NCBI RefSeq assembly: GCF_023278565.1
Contig: NC_064680.1
Coordinates: 4,650,001-4,714,000, forward strand
Length of the DNA: 64,000 bases
Direction: 5' to 3'
Source: Colletotrichum lupini
Lineage: Eukaryota; Ascomycota; Sordariomycetes; Glomerellales; Glomerellaceae
Below, piece by piece: positions 24,700-36,531 of this stretch. The first letter of the stretch is position 1, and every line of letters starts with the position of its first letter. Both the position numbers and the translations under genes were made by a program. The notes below the pieces were generated by a model, which was not told the DNA's origin, ran no database searches, and saw only the letters and a list, made by a program, of their open reading frames with translations.

Positions 24700-26286
24700 T
24701 CAAATAGTCGCTCTGGATATCGTTCCATCCTCCAGCCAGCTCCCTTCTGATTCCCGAGACGACCAGCCCGACATTGCCCATGCTGATGTCGCGGACGCCG
24801 GCGAACCAGCATCAACCTCTCTCTTTGACAAGCTTCGTCGCATTCTGTGAACTAGGACCTGCATTCTGTGTTCAAGACTCGCCTCATCCGTTGCTACCGA
24901 TTCTTGAGACGCCCTTCCGATCAGTTGCGTTCTGCTGTCCGGACGTTCACGTGCGTCGCCGTTCTCTGAGGTTTCTTCAATGCTTCTAGACGCATATCCA
25001 ACCGACATACGTCCAGTCGATAGGTTCTCGTATGGTCGTGTAAGCATTACTGCTCCCTCTGGAAGACAGAGGCCGCGCAGGTAATGTCGAGAATGATCAT
25101 CCAGCTGAAATTTACCGTGTCCTTTGTCGACCCACGACTTTTGGCCGGGAATGCGCGGCCATACCGAAGAAGGCGCCACTCGGTACGTATGGTACTTGAT
25201 ATCCTCGCTTCTCTCAGGAACAGGAAAGATACGGCGCAGCAGAGAATGTGTATAGCCATTGCTGAAACCGCAGAGGCGCATCGAGTCAACCAAGCCATTT
25301 AGGCGCACGAATGGCTCGCAAATTCTGAGGAACTCATCAGGGCAGTATGAGAAGTCAGCTCCGTAGCTCGATCGCTTGGGTGTGAACACTTGTTCCGGCT
25401 CCGTCGACATTCCCTGGTTGTTCTGCTCGCTGGCAGACCTGGAACCTGGGGGCAGATGGTCGGAAGGGCGTTCACCCCAGGATCTCCGACAGAGTAGCAC
25501 AAGGCTCTTGAGCGTCGAATGGTTCTTTCGTTTCAGTTGGCCTCTAACAAAAGCCCCGATGAGATCGTCCATATTAACGGTTCCTGCGCGTAACTTGCAG
25601 GCTTCCTTGCCTGGCCCGAAACCCAATCGAGTCAGGTCGAGCTCAACGATGACCTGCTGCATGAAGTGACCGTATTTATTACACCACAGTGTTGCCAAAG
25701 GGTTCAGGTAGGGACCCACGAAAGGCGATATGGTGATGTGGAAGCGCTCTCCCATGAGAAATGCAATCAGCATATCCGCGCGCAGAGCGAAAGACACTTC
25801 GAGGTACGGCTGCAGAGGTCTCATGGCAGTAGCTAGTGAAGTGTACTCATCGTCAGTCCAGACCTCTCTCACGAAACGGCCGTCGTTGAGGCAGATGGGC
25901 ATGTCGGATTCATGGTCGGCAATGAGGTATTGGCATATCTTGAAGCGTGCGACTGCGGGAAGTCTGAGGTATGGAGAAGTCGGTTCCTGCTGTTGCGTTC
26001 GGTGATGATCGGCGAAGAACATTGCGACTGATCTCTCAAAATCAGTGGCCTTGTCGGGCACCGCCTGGTCACGTCGGTATTTGTGATAGACGACATCGAT
26101 CGAGCGATCCCAGGGCGGGAGGTTCTTGCGTGTTGATCCGGCTGGCCATCCCGACTTGGGCTTTTCCATCAGCGTCCGGGCTGCCTTTGGAGGTATGGCC
26201 GCGGGAAAGGGATACGGCAATGGCGTCGAGATATTTCTCGTCAGTGCTGACTTCGGCTTCGTCACTGTGGCATGATCAGCATTCAT
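24700..26286 (-). CDS. Hypothetical protein, possibly F-box-like
   Basis: One uninterrupted frame of 528 residues starting at the ATG at 26286. I do not recognise a named family. A segment around residue 107, YLRLPAVARFKICQYLI, has the pattern of a degenerate F-box (leucine-proline start, then a KIxxYL helix). That would make it an adaptor for SCF ubiquitin ligases, but such helices are also common in fungal hypothetical proteins without that role. The middle part (about 125-370) is mixed and globular, with several aromatic residues. The last 100 residues are Ser/Glu/Arg-rich and look disordered. The codon usage and long open frame support a real gene. No signal peptide or membrane segment. 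Confidence 0.7.
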   Translation of the reverse strand: MNADHATVTKPKSALTRNISTPLPYPFPAAIPPKAARTLMEKPKSGWPAGSTRKNLPPWDRSIDVVYHKYRRDQAVPDKATDFERSVAMFFADHHRTQQQEPTSPYLRLPAVARFKICQYLIADHESDMPICLNDGRFVREVWTDDEYTSLATAMRPLQPYLEVSFALRADMLIAFLMGERFHITISPFVGPYLNPLATLWCNKYGHFMQQVIVELDLTRLGFGPGKEACKLRAGTVNMDDLIGAFVRGQLKRKNHSTLKSLVLLCRRSWGERPSDHLPPGSRSASEQNNQGMSTEPEQVFTPKRSSYGADFSYCPDEFLRICEPFVRLNGLVDSMRLCGFSNGYTHSLLRRIFPVPERSEDIKYHTYRVAPSSVWPRIPGQKSWVDKGHGKFQLDDHSRHYLRGLCLPEGAVMLTRPYENLSTGRMSVGYASRSIEETSENGDARERPDSRTQLIGRASQESVATDEASLEHRMQVLVHRMRRSLSKREVDAGSPASATSAWAMSGWSSRESEGSWLEDGTISRATI

Positions 26287-28315
26287 TTTTCTCTACGTCG
26301 GGACGAATCGAGCAATCTAGGTGGCTGAGGTGCTTGCTTCGAGAATCTTGCTTGTCAAACTCACTCTCTGCTGGTATGGCTGTGATGCTGCCGGCCAGGT
26401 TGACAGTCCCGAGTATCTGTTCTGTTTTTGTCGTTGTGCTTGGCCTCTTTCCCCCCTTCAAGTGAAGTAAACCGAAGGGCTCAAGGATAAGGTGCGCAGA
26501 ATATTTCCTGTTGCGTGGTTGTTGATGTGCACCTCAGTGACGGTGGGTGGTGAAGACGAGTGGATATTTTTCTTCCCTTCGGGTGAGGGTAAGGTTCACT
26601 GAGGCCTCGATTGCGTATTCACCTCCATGTGTATTCACCTTCGAATCTCTTGCCTCTCTTCACGCATACTTTGGTTTTCATCTCATCTCCTTCCTTACGC
26701 TCCTGCCTCTCATTTGAGGTTTCGGCGCCTTGTTCTTTTTGAAGCAAAACAAGCCCGTAGAAAACGGAACCAGCAAGATCCAGTTATTACCAAAGGACTG
26801 TTACGTACTTGCATTGAAACAATTTCCACGGGGTTCAGTTTCCATTTCAAGTTCACATCCTCTACACAGTTCTACAGCTGTTCATGCCCGGTTGCACATC
26901 GTTGGTTGACCCGCTTCTTCGGCGCCGAGTGGATCGCGGCTCCGTGCATCTTCCGGGAGCTTAATCGGTCATGCTCCGGGGATATATCTGGCCATGGTAG
27001 TCCCATGTCGAAGAGGAGTCGCGGCCAATATACTGCACCTATCGTGTATGCAGGCTCACTGCTTGCATACAATATTAGAAGCAGATAACAATTCGAGTCT
27101 GCTGCGCCGTTCTCACTCAAGTGTAATTATTCGTTGGTTGATGCAGGGGTGCATGCGCATTCTGAGCTGACCATACGCCGCTGCTCGGTGAAAGGGTAGC
27201 GAGGCAACCCGGAAATAGCGGAGAATTTACTCACTCGCCTTACGTCTTACGCATAGAAAAGAGGATGGTCAGAAGCAGGCAATCGAAGGGGAGGCTACAA
27301 AGATCTCGCCAAGCGTATTGGCACCCGCATCTAAGCTTAAGGGGACGAACGCCGCCGTGATGGCTCGGATGATCCCCTACAACGGTTGGGCGTCGTAACA
27401 TGAAGCCATTGGTCTAGTGTGAAATGGGCTTGCTCCAACGGGAGCTGCAGCACCCATGTAACGCACAGCAAGTTGTTAGTTCGTTACCCCATTTCCCCCC
27501 TTCCAAACGAGCCGCCAGCGGCCAAACCAATGCTTCAAATTTAACCCTAGTCCCTTTGAACGGGGTTCGGGTCGGAGTTGACAACTTCTAGCCCTCTTCT
27601 TCCCCGTTCCCTTTTTGATTTTCCCCAGAGAGGGGGGAAACGCACCCCGATTGAGGTATTCGGCTGCGTTTACCCATGTTAAGGGTGGTGTGGAGTGTGG
27701 TCTGACCCGGTCGAGTCAAATCCCCGTTGCGATGGTCGGTCGACAGCGGCAGACCATATCTGTTTGTTTAAGAGGCGCAGGGGTCCATGGCTCTTGTCTC
27801 TAGGTTGCTGCTTGTTCTTTGCTTCTTTTCCTGTTGAGCGACTCTTTGGCGGATATGCAGTCTCTTGACTGTTGTACCAATTCTTACCTTACACTTGAAA
27901 TCACGATATCCTCTTGACTATAATTGACTCCAACTACATACAATAGCCAACCGTTCCCATAGAACAACTCACCTGAAGCTCCTGTTGATAGTTAGAAAAC
28001 CAGCTTTCTCGAGTAAATCTCCACGCGTCGGTTCTCGGGAGAGATTGCGAATCTAGGCTTTCCTAGACATAAAAGGTAGTTAAGGCAAGTCTGCCCTTTT
28101 CCTTACACAAAGATCCAAGATCATTCTACGTGATTCGGGGAGCATGTAAACACAGACACCACGGCTTTGCACGCCAAGTCGCCGGATAATATTCCGGAAT
28201 GCCAAGCCTTTGCTTTCTCAACTTTCGTAGCTCCTGGCAGTTGTGTAGCTGCACAGGGACGCAGTATAAGTGGTCATCGGAACTGACATCAAGGCAGCGT
28301 ACTCTCAAAGCTCCA
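26287..28315. other. 2 kb divergent spacer
   Basis: It separates the minus-strand gene starting at 26286 from the plus-strand carrier starting at 28316, so it holds both promoters. A 153-codon plus-strand frame at 26627-27088 has no recognised domain and was not called. No other structure stands out. Confidence 0.5.
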
Positions 28316-30233
28316 ATGACCTCACCAACAAAAGAGCCGCGCCACTCCGCGGAAGAAGGAGCCACGACAAGCAGCATATCCCATGACGACAAGGAGACAA
28401 GAGGCCTCTACCGGCTGGAACGCGAACCCACAAGGGAAGAGAAAACGGCAGAGGCCCTAGCAGAGGGCCACGATGCCGACATACCCTCCAGCATGGGCTA
28501 CGTCCTCGACGAACGCGGCGAGGAGAAGAGAAAGCAGTCGCTCGCGCTGGCTCGGACGAGATCTCGCAAGTCCATGGGGCGCGAGGACGTGGAAAAGGGT
28601 GTTGGCGGTACGACAGAGAAGGACGGCGACGGCGGCGAGAGCTCCGAAGACGAGAACATTGTCTGGTGGGATGGCCCGGACGACCCGGCGAATCCGTACA
28701 ACTGGCCGAGTTGGCTCAAGGTCCTCAACTGTAGCCTGATCAGTGCCATGACGTTCGTCACACCACTGGCGTCTTCCATCTTTGCCCCCGGCGTGCCGGA
28801 CCTCATGCGGGAGTTTCACAACAACAGCCCCTATCTAGCTGCCTTTGTCGTCTCCGGTATGAACGCTCCTTTAAACCTCTGTTTACCATCCCATCGTACA
28901 GATCAACCGGAAAGAAACAAAACGTGCTGACAACAAAGCGCAGTCTACGTCCTAGGCTTCGCAGCCGGACCTCTGCTCTGCGCGCCCCTGAGCGAGATCT
29001 ACGGCCGCACAATCGTCTACCACGTCTGCAACCTGTTCTTCATCTGCTTCAACGTCGGCGCCGCCCTCGCGCCTACCCTCAACGCCCTCATCGTCTTCCG
29101 CCTCTTCGCTGGCGTCTTCGGCTCCGCACCCATCACCAACGGCGCGGGTTCCATCTCCGACATGATCCGCCAGGAGAAGCGCGGGGCGGCCATGGCGGCG
29201 TTTAGTATCGGGCCCCTACTGGGTCCCATCATCGGCCCCGTGGCGGGAGGGTTCCTTGCTGATGCGGCTGGCTGGCGATGGGTCTTTTGGCTTATTGTAA
29301 TTGTGAGCGGGGTTCTGAGTATCGTCATGCTCATCTTTTCGAGGGAGACGTACGCGCCCATCATCCTTGACAGGAAGGTGAAGAGACTTCAGAAAGAGAC
29401 TGGGAACCCTCTGCTGCGGTCGAAACTCGATATTGGCCTCTCTTCGGCTGACTACTTCAAGCGAGGCATCATCCGCCCTATCAAGATGATTGCCTTTTCC
29501 CCAATCACCCAGATCTTGTACGTAACCCAATCCTCATCATGCTGTGCCAAGTCTTGTCTCCCTCCTCTGAACTAACACACGCAACAGCGGCCTCTACATC
29601 GCCGTAGTCTACGGCTACCTTTACCTGATGTTCACCTCCATCACCTCAGTCTTCATGGGAACCTACGGCTTCAGCGCCGGCACATCAGGCCTAGCCTTCA
29701 TGGGCCTCGGCGTCGGGTCCATGATCGGCGTCGTCTTCTTCAGCCTCTCCTCGGACAAGTACGTTAAGAGAAAAGCCGCCGAAGCAGACGCCGCAGCCGA
29801 CGAAGCAGGCACCGTCCGCGAAGGAATGAAGCCCGAATACCGCCTCGTCGCCCTCCCCGCCGGCGCCGTCTTCCTCCCCGCGGGTCTCTTCATCTACGGC
29901 TGGACGGCCGAGTACCATATCCACTGGTTCGTGCCCATCCTGGGCACGGCCATCGTCGGCATCGGTAACCTCATCATCTTCATGGCGCTGCAGATGTACC
30001 TCGTCGATGCCTTCACCATCTACGCCGCCTCGGCCCTCGCCGCCAACGCTGTCGTGAGATCCGTGGCGGGAGCAACACTACCTCTTGCGGGCCTGAAGAT
30101 GAACCAGAACTTGGGCGTCGGCTGGGCGAGTAGTATTCTCGGTTTCATCGCTGCCGCCATGTTACCTGTGCCGTTGCTGATCATGAAGTATGGCGAGTAC
30201 TTGCGCAAGCGTTTCGAGCTCAAAGACCTGTAG
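28316..30233 (+). CDS. MFS transporter, DHA1 (polyamine / multidrug-type) family
   Basis: A second drug:proton antiporter-type carrier of the plasma or vacuolar membrane; the substrate is unknown. Three exons, 28316-28856, 28944-29517 and 29588-30233, give 586 residues. The upstream frame is open to 28199, but the ATG at 28316 is taken as the start because it begins the usual hydrophilic N-terminus. About 120 charged residues lead to DGPDDPANPYNWPSW, a hallmark of this family just before the first membrane segment. Also present: the motif-A loop APLSEIYGRTIV, the motif-C-like SIGPLLGPIIGPVAGGFLAD, WRWVFW, and a long central loop with RKVKRLQKETGN. Both introns have GT/AG ends and keep frame. 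It converges on pyruvate kinase with about 680 bases between. Confidence 0.92.
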
Positions 30234-30915
30234 ATGCCGCTTTAATTGATCACGCCAGGGGGAAGCCTTCCCCCAGTTGTAGGAAACGGGAGAACTGATA
30301 GACATACCCAATGCATATTATCAAACAACTCAAGTGAAGATGACATTGTCTTGATGTATGTCGATGACGGAGCATGGATGGATCCTTAAATATTGTTCTT
30401 TCATTCTGGGCTTCCATTGTGCTGACCGTAAGACTCATGAGAGACTTCATGTGGTTACTAATAGTCCGTCGTATTTGTGTCTCAAGCTCATTCCGCAGGA
30501 TATCTTCCCGTCTGCTCAATTCCGCCGGCAGAACTGTTAGTGATTGGAACGGGGCGATAGTGATCGTGTCTTGATGAAGTACCGTAGGCTGCAATGTAAT
30601 CGCCGCCATTTCGTTCCGTCTCGGAGATGTCGTCTCATTGGGCCCGTCATTCTGGGCGCCCCGCGACAGCTTAGATTCGTCTGATTGATTAATTGATTCA
30701 TCATCCAGCTTCGGATGGACTTCGGCACAGATAATCGCTTCGAGGAAGATTCTTGGAAGGTGATATCAACTTTATTCATGTGTGCAAATCATACTCGTGT
30801 GTGCTGGACAGTATAGTCCACCATCGTCTATCACGGTTTACTAGGTACTTTGGTATCTCCCGCTCGCCGACGGGCCTCTCTTCTCTTTTTCATTCCTCGT
30901 CCGCAATCCAATCCA
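30234..30915. other. Convergent spacer between carrier and pyruvate kinase
   Basis: About 680 bases holding the two 3' regions. Short open frames only; nothing else recognised. Confidence 0.5.
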
Positions 30916-32645
30916 TTACAAAGTTCCAATGCCAAGGTGCTCGGGGTCGGCCTTGACGATACGAAGGGTGTTGGTGTTACCCATGCCGCCCTTCCAGCCC
31001 TGGACAACGACCAGAGTGTCACCCTTGCTAACAACGTTGAGCTCCAAAGCGTGCTCAACACCCCACTTGATGCGGCGATCGACATCCTCTTGCCAGTTAA
31101 CCTTGCTGAAGTCGGGCTTGGCCTCGGGGAACAGGAAGGGGTAGACACCACGGTACAAGTGAGCGTAGCGGGATGCGGAGGCGTTTCTTGTGACCATGAA
31201 GATGGGGCAGACGGGGCGGTACTTGGACAGAAGGCGGGCAGACTCTCCAGATGTGGAGAGAACGATGATGCCGCCAGCGTTCAGGTCGAGGGAAGCTCTG
31301 ACAGCGGCCATGGCGCATGACTCGACAACGCTGACGGGGCGCTTGACCAGGGTGCACATCTCCTCGAAGTGGGAAACGTAGGGGATGGTGTTCTCGGCCT
31401 TGAGGCAGGCCTCGTGCATCTCGGAAACGGCCTCGTTGGGGTAGCTGCCCTTGGCGGTCTCGCCGGACAACATGACACAGTCGGCACCGTCGGTGATAGC
31501 GTTACCAACGTCACTGATCTCGGCACGGGTAGGGCGGGGGTTCTTGATCATGGACTCGAGCATCTGGGTAGCGCAGATGACGGGCTTGCCGGCTCTGTTG
31601 CAGAGGGCGATCATCTTCTTCTGGGCAGCGAAGACCTCGGCGGCGGGAATCTCGATACCGAGATCACCACGGGCGACCATGACACCGTCAGTCTCGGTGA
31701 GGATCTCCTCGAAGTTGTTGAGGCCTTGACGGTTCTCAATCTTGGCGATAATCTGGATGTGCTTGCCCTCGGGGCCGAGAACATCGCGGATGTCCTTGAT
31801 GTCTTGGCCGCGGCGAATGAAGGAGGCAAAGACCATGTCGACATTGTTCTTGACGCCGAATCTGAGATCGTTCTTGTCCTTCTCGGAAAGGGCGGGAAGA
31901 TCGACATCGGTGTTGGGCAGGTTAACACCCTTCTTGGAGGAAATGAAGCCGTTGTTGCGTGCGCGGACCTCGACGGTCTTGTCATCCTTGACGCTGAGGA
32001 CATCGAAGGCGAGGACACCATCGTCGACGTAGATGATACGGCCGGGCTCAATGACCTTGGTGATGTTCTTGTAGTCGACGTACCTATCAAAACAGCGGTT
32101 AGTAATGCCATGGGGAGAGCCTTTGAGAGAGAGAAGAGCTTACATGTTGTCGGTGTCGCAAGCCGTGGCGTATTGCTCATCGGTGGTGAAGTTCAGGATC
32201 TTGCCGGCGGAGATGGGGAGATCCTCATCGTTCTTCGTGTTTCCGGTGCGGATCTCGGGGCCCTTGGTGTCGAGGGCAATGGCGATCTGACGGCCGGGCT
32301 GAGCCTTCTCGGCGGCGCGGGCATTGTCAATGACGGACTGGTGGTACTCGTAGCTGCCGTGCTGTTCAGAAGCGAGGGGTTAGCAAGATAGGCAGACTTT
32401 GGTGGGGGTTGACTTTTAGCGTCTGTGATGGGGTTGGGGGAGCTTACGGAGAAGTTCATGCGAACAACGTTCAGACCGGCCTTGCGCAGAGCGTTGATGG
32501 CCTCGACGGAGTTGGTCTTGGGGCCAATGGTGCAGATGATGGAAGAACGGCGGTAGTTCTTCTCGGGCTGGTAGGCGGTATCGAGGCTGGAGAGCCATGC
32601 GATCTTGCCGCCGACATCGAGATGGTCCTTGGCGGTAGCAGCCAT
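30916..32645 (-). CDS. pki: Pyruvate kinase
   Basis: The last enzyme of glycolysis: phosphoenolpyruvate plus ADP to pyruvate plus ATP, in the cytosol. Three exons, 32448-32645, 32144-32361 and 30916-32083, give 527 residues, the usual fungal length. Near the N-terminus is [15 protein letters not shown]. The active-site signature [10 protein letters not shown] has its catalytic Lys at about residue 253 and a metal-binding Glu two residues on. [26 protein letters not shown] and [12 protein letters not shown] are intact. The C-domain keeps the STSGESA loop expected for fructose-1,6-bisphosphate binding, so allosteric activation is likely. The leader just upstream of the ATG is CT-rich, typical of highly expressed fungal genes. 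The strong codon bias gives a long open frame on the opposite strand that should not be called. Confidence 0.98.
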
Positions 32646-33242
32646 TGTGTCTAGATGTATAGGTATGGGTTTGGACGGGTGATGAGGGGAGTTGATAGAA
32701 AAAGTCGATCACCGTAGGATGGAGAATAGATGTAGCAGAGGAGAAGTGTGCTACTTAAGGATGGTCGAGGCGAAAGGGAGGAGTGTGGAAGAAGAGGAGG
32801 AGGGGTCTAATGCGGTTGTTAAATCCTGCTGGGAGTGGGGGTGGGTAGAGAGAAGACACAGAGAGGGAGAGGTCAAGGCAAGGTCAGGCAAGGTACGTAA
32901 GGCCAAGGGGAGAGATAACTAATAAAAAAAAATACGATAAAAAAAGGTCATCCAAATCGACGAGGTTGACGAGTGAGACTCTTTGTTTTTGGGGGGTGGT
33001 TAAGCCAATGCAGGATTTATGCACAAGATGATGTATTTGAGCATCAGCCTCAGCTAGGTATTTGTTGAAGACCACATTCAGACGGGCAGAGGCAGAGACA
33101 CACGAGGAGCAGGGACGAGAAACAATTTGCTCCTGACCCAAACAAACCCAAGTGAAGCGTAAAGCTGCCCGGCGGCGCACTCCCCATCCTCTGCTTGCTG
33201 CTTCCATTTGCTGTGGCCTGCGTCGGCGGTGGTGTCGGCGCC

Positions 33243-33275
33243 TTTTTTTTTTCTCCCTCTTTTTTTTTCTTCCTC
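33243..33275 (+). repeat. Homopyrimidine tract
   Basis: Ten T, then TCTCCC-type pyrimidines, then nine T, then CTTCCTC, without a purine. It lies about 600 bases upstream of the pyruvate kinase ATG and is purine-only on that gene's coding strand. Such tracts exclude nucleosomes; that role here is an inference. A further run of 14 T is at 33843-33856. Confidence 0.8.
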
Positions 33276-35591
33276 AGTCTGCCCGGGTGGCCGCCGCTTT
33301 GCCCCTCGTTGAACTTGTTCCCTGCACCGGCCGGCACCACCCCCGTTTGGTGAGGTGAGGGGAGAAAGGTGCTGAGAAGGTGCTGAGGAGCGTAGCTGCC
33401 CCTCAATCCAACGGAGTGGTCCGTGCACTTTGGTCCGTGGCCGGATGGCAGGAGGGGAGCACCCAAGCACCCACGCACCTTCCCCCCAATCCCTGCCAGA
33501 ATTGGAAATGGAAGCAATGGAACTCAAGTGGGCAAAGTGCAGCTTTGGCAGTAGCGACTGGGCCCCCCACCAATGTGAGGAGCTTGCGGTGACAGGTACC
33601 CTGCCATAGGTACGCCTACCTTACCTGCCTTACCTAAGCTCAGGCTTCAGGGTCCCGCGCTTCGCACCAGCCTGACACCTCCCACTTTCATCCATCTTTT
33701 TTTGCCATCTCATGCCGTCCAATGTTGAGGCACGGCAACCAAGAAAAAAAGAGACGACGGAAGGAAATACAGAAGGGCATGACCAGGACCTTCTCATTGG
33801 AGCATTGAATGTGTTCCTGCTTCCTCTCTTGCTCATCTCACCTTTTTTTTTTTTCACCTCACTCTGACATGCTCATCCACCAACTGGAAACGCTTGGCCA
33901 ATGAAGGAACAAGCCCACGGCCCGAACAAGGTTTACGCAAATAGCACATACCAAAACGGCCCGGGATATGGTGAGGCGCCCCAAGATTGGGTGTTGCGAG
34001 GTGAGGTGAGCCTGGTGAGGTGAGGTCCGGACGTCAGGCCAGCCCAGAAAAACAGCGTGGTTTGACCAGACGGTAAACAAGAAAATAAATAGATGCCAAC
34101 TGGAAACCACAACAGAAACATCCAAGGGGCCATCAACGCAACGCAATGCAATGATACGACGGCAATGATCCACTCACCGAGTATCCGTACCGTGTATCCG
34201 TACGTCGTGCTATTTATTCTCCAACGCTCGAGCCTATCGAGCTGGGCAGTACTCCGTAGACGCAATGAGAGTAATAGCAACAGCAATGACGCCGTGAATA
34301 GTAGGAAGAGAAAGTGAGAGCGCAAGAGAATCGAATGATGGGAGGACCTGCCTGGAGTGATGGCCGGATAAAATGGGTGACAGTGAGGGATTTCAGTCGC
34401 TTCCATTGGATCCAGCAACATCCAACTGTCTAGCTCCAACTTCGGGTATTTTCTCGTTTTATTTTGCTTCGCCATCTCCCACTACTTCGTGCCCATCATG
34501 CACTTGCATCCATCTGACAGTCTGTTGCACACTGGTGCAGCTTCCATTCTGCGACGGAGCTCCGACCAAGCTCCCTTGGGCTGAGTCGAGTCTGAGGCGA
34601 GTTGAGCTGCCCGATTTTTTTAAAGCCTCAAACACTCAACAAACTAGAAGCCCATGCCGCGGCGGGCGGCGGCGGCGGTAGCAGACCACACATTTCCTTT
34701 GCCTCTTTTAGTTTTGGCTCCGGGTCTGAGCTTCCACCTCTGGTTCTAACTTCCTTTGCCAAACGGCAAACCAGCCCGGACGCCCGACCCCTCCAGAAAA
34801 TGGAAAATGGAAAATGGAACGCATCCATGTCACCTAGAAAAACGGCAAAGAGCCCCTCCGTGGAAGTATGCCCCTCCATCCTGGGAGACTGCAATGAATG
34901 GAGAGGCCGCTGGGTCTCTCTCTAGTCTCCAGGCCAGAGTATCGGAGTGGAGAGGTCCCCTGGCCCACTTGCACCTTGGCAATGCCTCGCACCTCTCATG
35001 AAAATGGCAAATGGCGACAATGCATTTGTCCATGACTCTGTCAGCTCCGGGCAGCTCCAACCTCTCAACACCCGCATCCGGCCAATGACCATCTCACCAT
35101 CTCAAGGACAGGTGGGCCACCGCCGGTGCACCGTCGGACAATTCCACTTGTGCCGCGGAGGAGAACAAGTCCAGGCCCCCATCCGAGCTCCGGCTAATCC
35201 GCTTTGTTGGTGACGCGATTCAAACCGTCTCGATGGTTCGGGTCCGAGTCGCGCTTCTTGCTTCTATTTCCCTCATTACATTGCAGGGGTTGTGCTACAA
35301 GAGTGACACCCGCAAACCGATGTTGCCATGAAGAGCTCCATCCGAGAGATGAAATGAAGCACTCAAAACCCCCAGGTAGGGTACCTTGGGCATGAGACTT
35401 GGGGTACATCGAAGACGGTAAGACAGATAATGGTCGGCAAGCCATAAAAGCGATGCTGCTCCACTTGAAGCCACGCGAGGATGAGCTTAATCGACCTTGC
35501 ACTTGCAAGACTTTGATTCCCACTGAAGATACGACACTCGACGATGCTCCTGAGGGAAACCTCAGTCCATCAACCGAAGGTAACGTACCTT

Positions 35592-35638
35592 AGATAAGAT
35601 AAGACATGCACCTAGGCACCTTATCATGTCAAGATAAG
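35592..35638. promoter_or_regulatory. Cluster of four GATA sites
   Basis: GATAAG, GATAAG, TTATCA (inverse) and GATAAG lie within 47 bases, about 315 bases before the ATG at 35953. Fungal GATA factors (nitrogen, iron and light regulators) bind closely spaced HGATAR pairs. Which factor, and whether the target is the small gene downstream, cannot be told. Confidence 0.4.
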
Positions 35639-35952
35639 AGATTAGAAGAAGCCTCAGGCACCAAGGCTGCTTTTGAGGTGTGCACAGTCCACTTCGACAG
35701 CACAGCCAGTCAGCTGGGGGAGGGATCATACTCCAATTGCTCCAGTGTGCCTGCCACCGCCAGGCGAGCCTTGTCTCATGACCAACAACCTTCGAACTCC
35801 AGCCTTTTGACTTTTGAGAGAACGCTGCAACAACCACGAGACGACGACGGCAACGATAACAAGAAACACTCGAACAGAGCAACGTCATCGAGCGTAGAAA
35901 AAGCGACAAAGGAAATCGAATCAGACAGACCTTTTCAACAACTTGCACCAAA

Positions 35953-36531
35953 ATGGTTGGTCCAGCCTTTTCCCCTGCCGGGCTGCTGGCGAGTGCTTCT
36001 GGCTCGCCTCGCTGCCTACATTAGCTTGGAGATTTGCTCGCGCAGTCTTAACACCTCCCTAGCTCCTCAACTTGCTGACTCTGGGCCTCTGGTCAAAGAT
36101 TGGACGTTTGACTCATTACGCATTCGATGCGGTGCTCTGTAAGTCCCCTCCCCAGCCACTCTTCTTTGATTGTCCTACTGTTGGATGCATAATCTCGAGT
36201 CGATCGGTTCGCTAATTCTTGGGTCGTTCCTAGTCTCCGCCTTCCTCGCAGGTATGCAGCGCTCGACCGGCCTGACGTGAGTTAACTTTCTCAATATTCC
36301 GAAGCGAAGACTGGATCTCTGCCCTCGATGACGACAAAGACAAGACTCTGCGGCGGCTAACATGTGCCCAATCTGGGAATCGTCAGACCCAGTTTCAAGA
36401 CGGACAGAGCTGCCGGCGAAAACAAGGACATGACGAAGTGGATCGAGAAGTATCTCGGTGTCGGCGAGTGGGTGATGGATCAGTCGGTCGCAATTGCCGG
36501 CTCCAGCGGTTGGTTCGAACGCAGGCGATAA
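35953..36531 (+). CDS. Small DUF1748-family protein
   Basis: A 76-residue protein assembled from four exons: 35953-35955 (start codon alone), 36099-36138, 36234-36276 and 36387-36531. The translated product contains LTHYAFDAVL, then SAFLAGMQRSTGLT, then KWIEKYLGVGEWVMDQS and the C-terminal GSSGWFERRR; I recognise this as the fungal DUF1748 family, whose function is not known. Introns 2 and 3 have strong donors (GTAAGT, GTGAGT), and the last intron has a CTAAC branch site. Intron 1 is the weak point. It uses a poor donor (GTTGGT) right after the ATG, but a CTGAC branch and an AG at 36098 are well placed, there is an in-frame stop upstream, and no other ATG fits. The small exons make the gene easy to miss. 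Confidence 0.75.

Larger units (their letters stand above)
32646..35952. other. 3.3 kb spacer upstream of pyruvate kinase
   Basis: It holds the pyruvate kinase promoter and the promoter of the small gene at 35953. It has poly-T and CT tracts (33243-33275 and 33843-33856), several GGTGAGG units (for example near 33349-33360 and 33995-34026), a CTACC-type motif at 33614-33638, and a cluster of GATA sites at 35592-35638. Open frames (up to 180 codons at 33933-34475, minus strand) are low-complexity and were not called. Confidence 0.55.

Noticed and set aside
26627..27088. 153-codon plus-strand frame in the divergent spacer
   Set aside because: Ser/Arg/Cys-rich with no domain; the position is the promoter region of two genes.
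31369..32391. 340-codon plus-strand frame opposite pyruvate kinase
   Set aside because: It is the antisense shadow of a strongly codon-biased gene; composition is Gly/Leu/Val/Asp repeats with no domain.
35230..35260. tRNA B-box-like GGTTCGGGTCC
   Set aside because: No matching A box, acceptor stem or anticodon arm can be folded around it.
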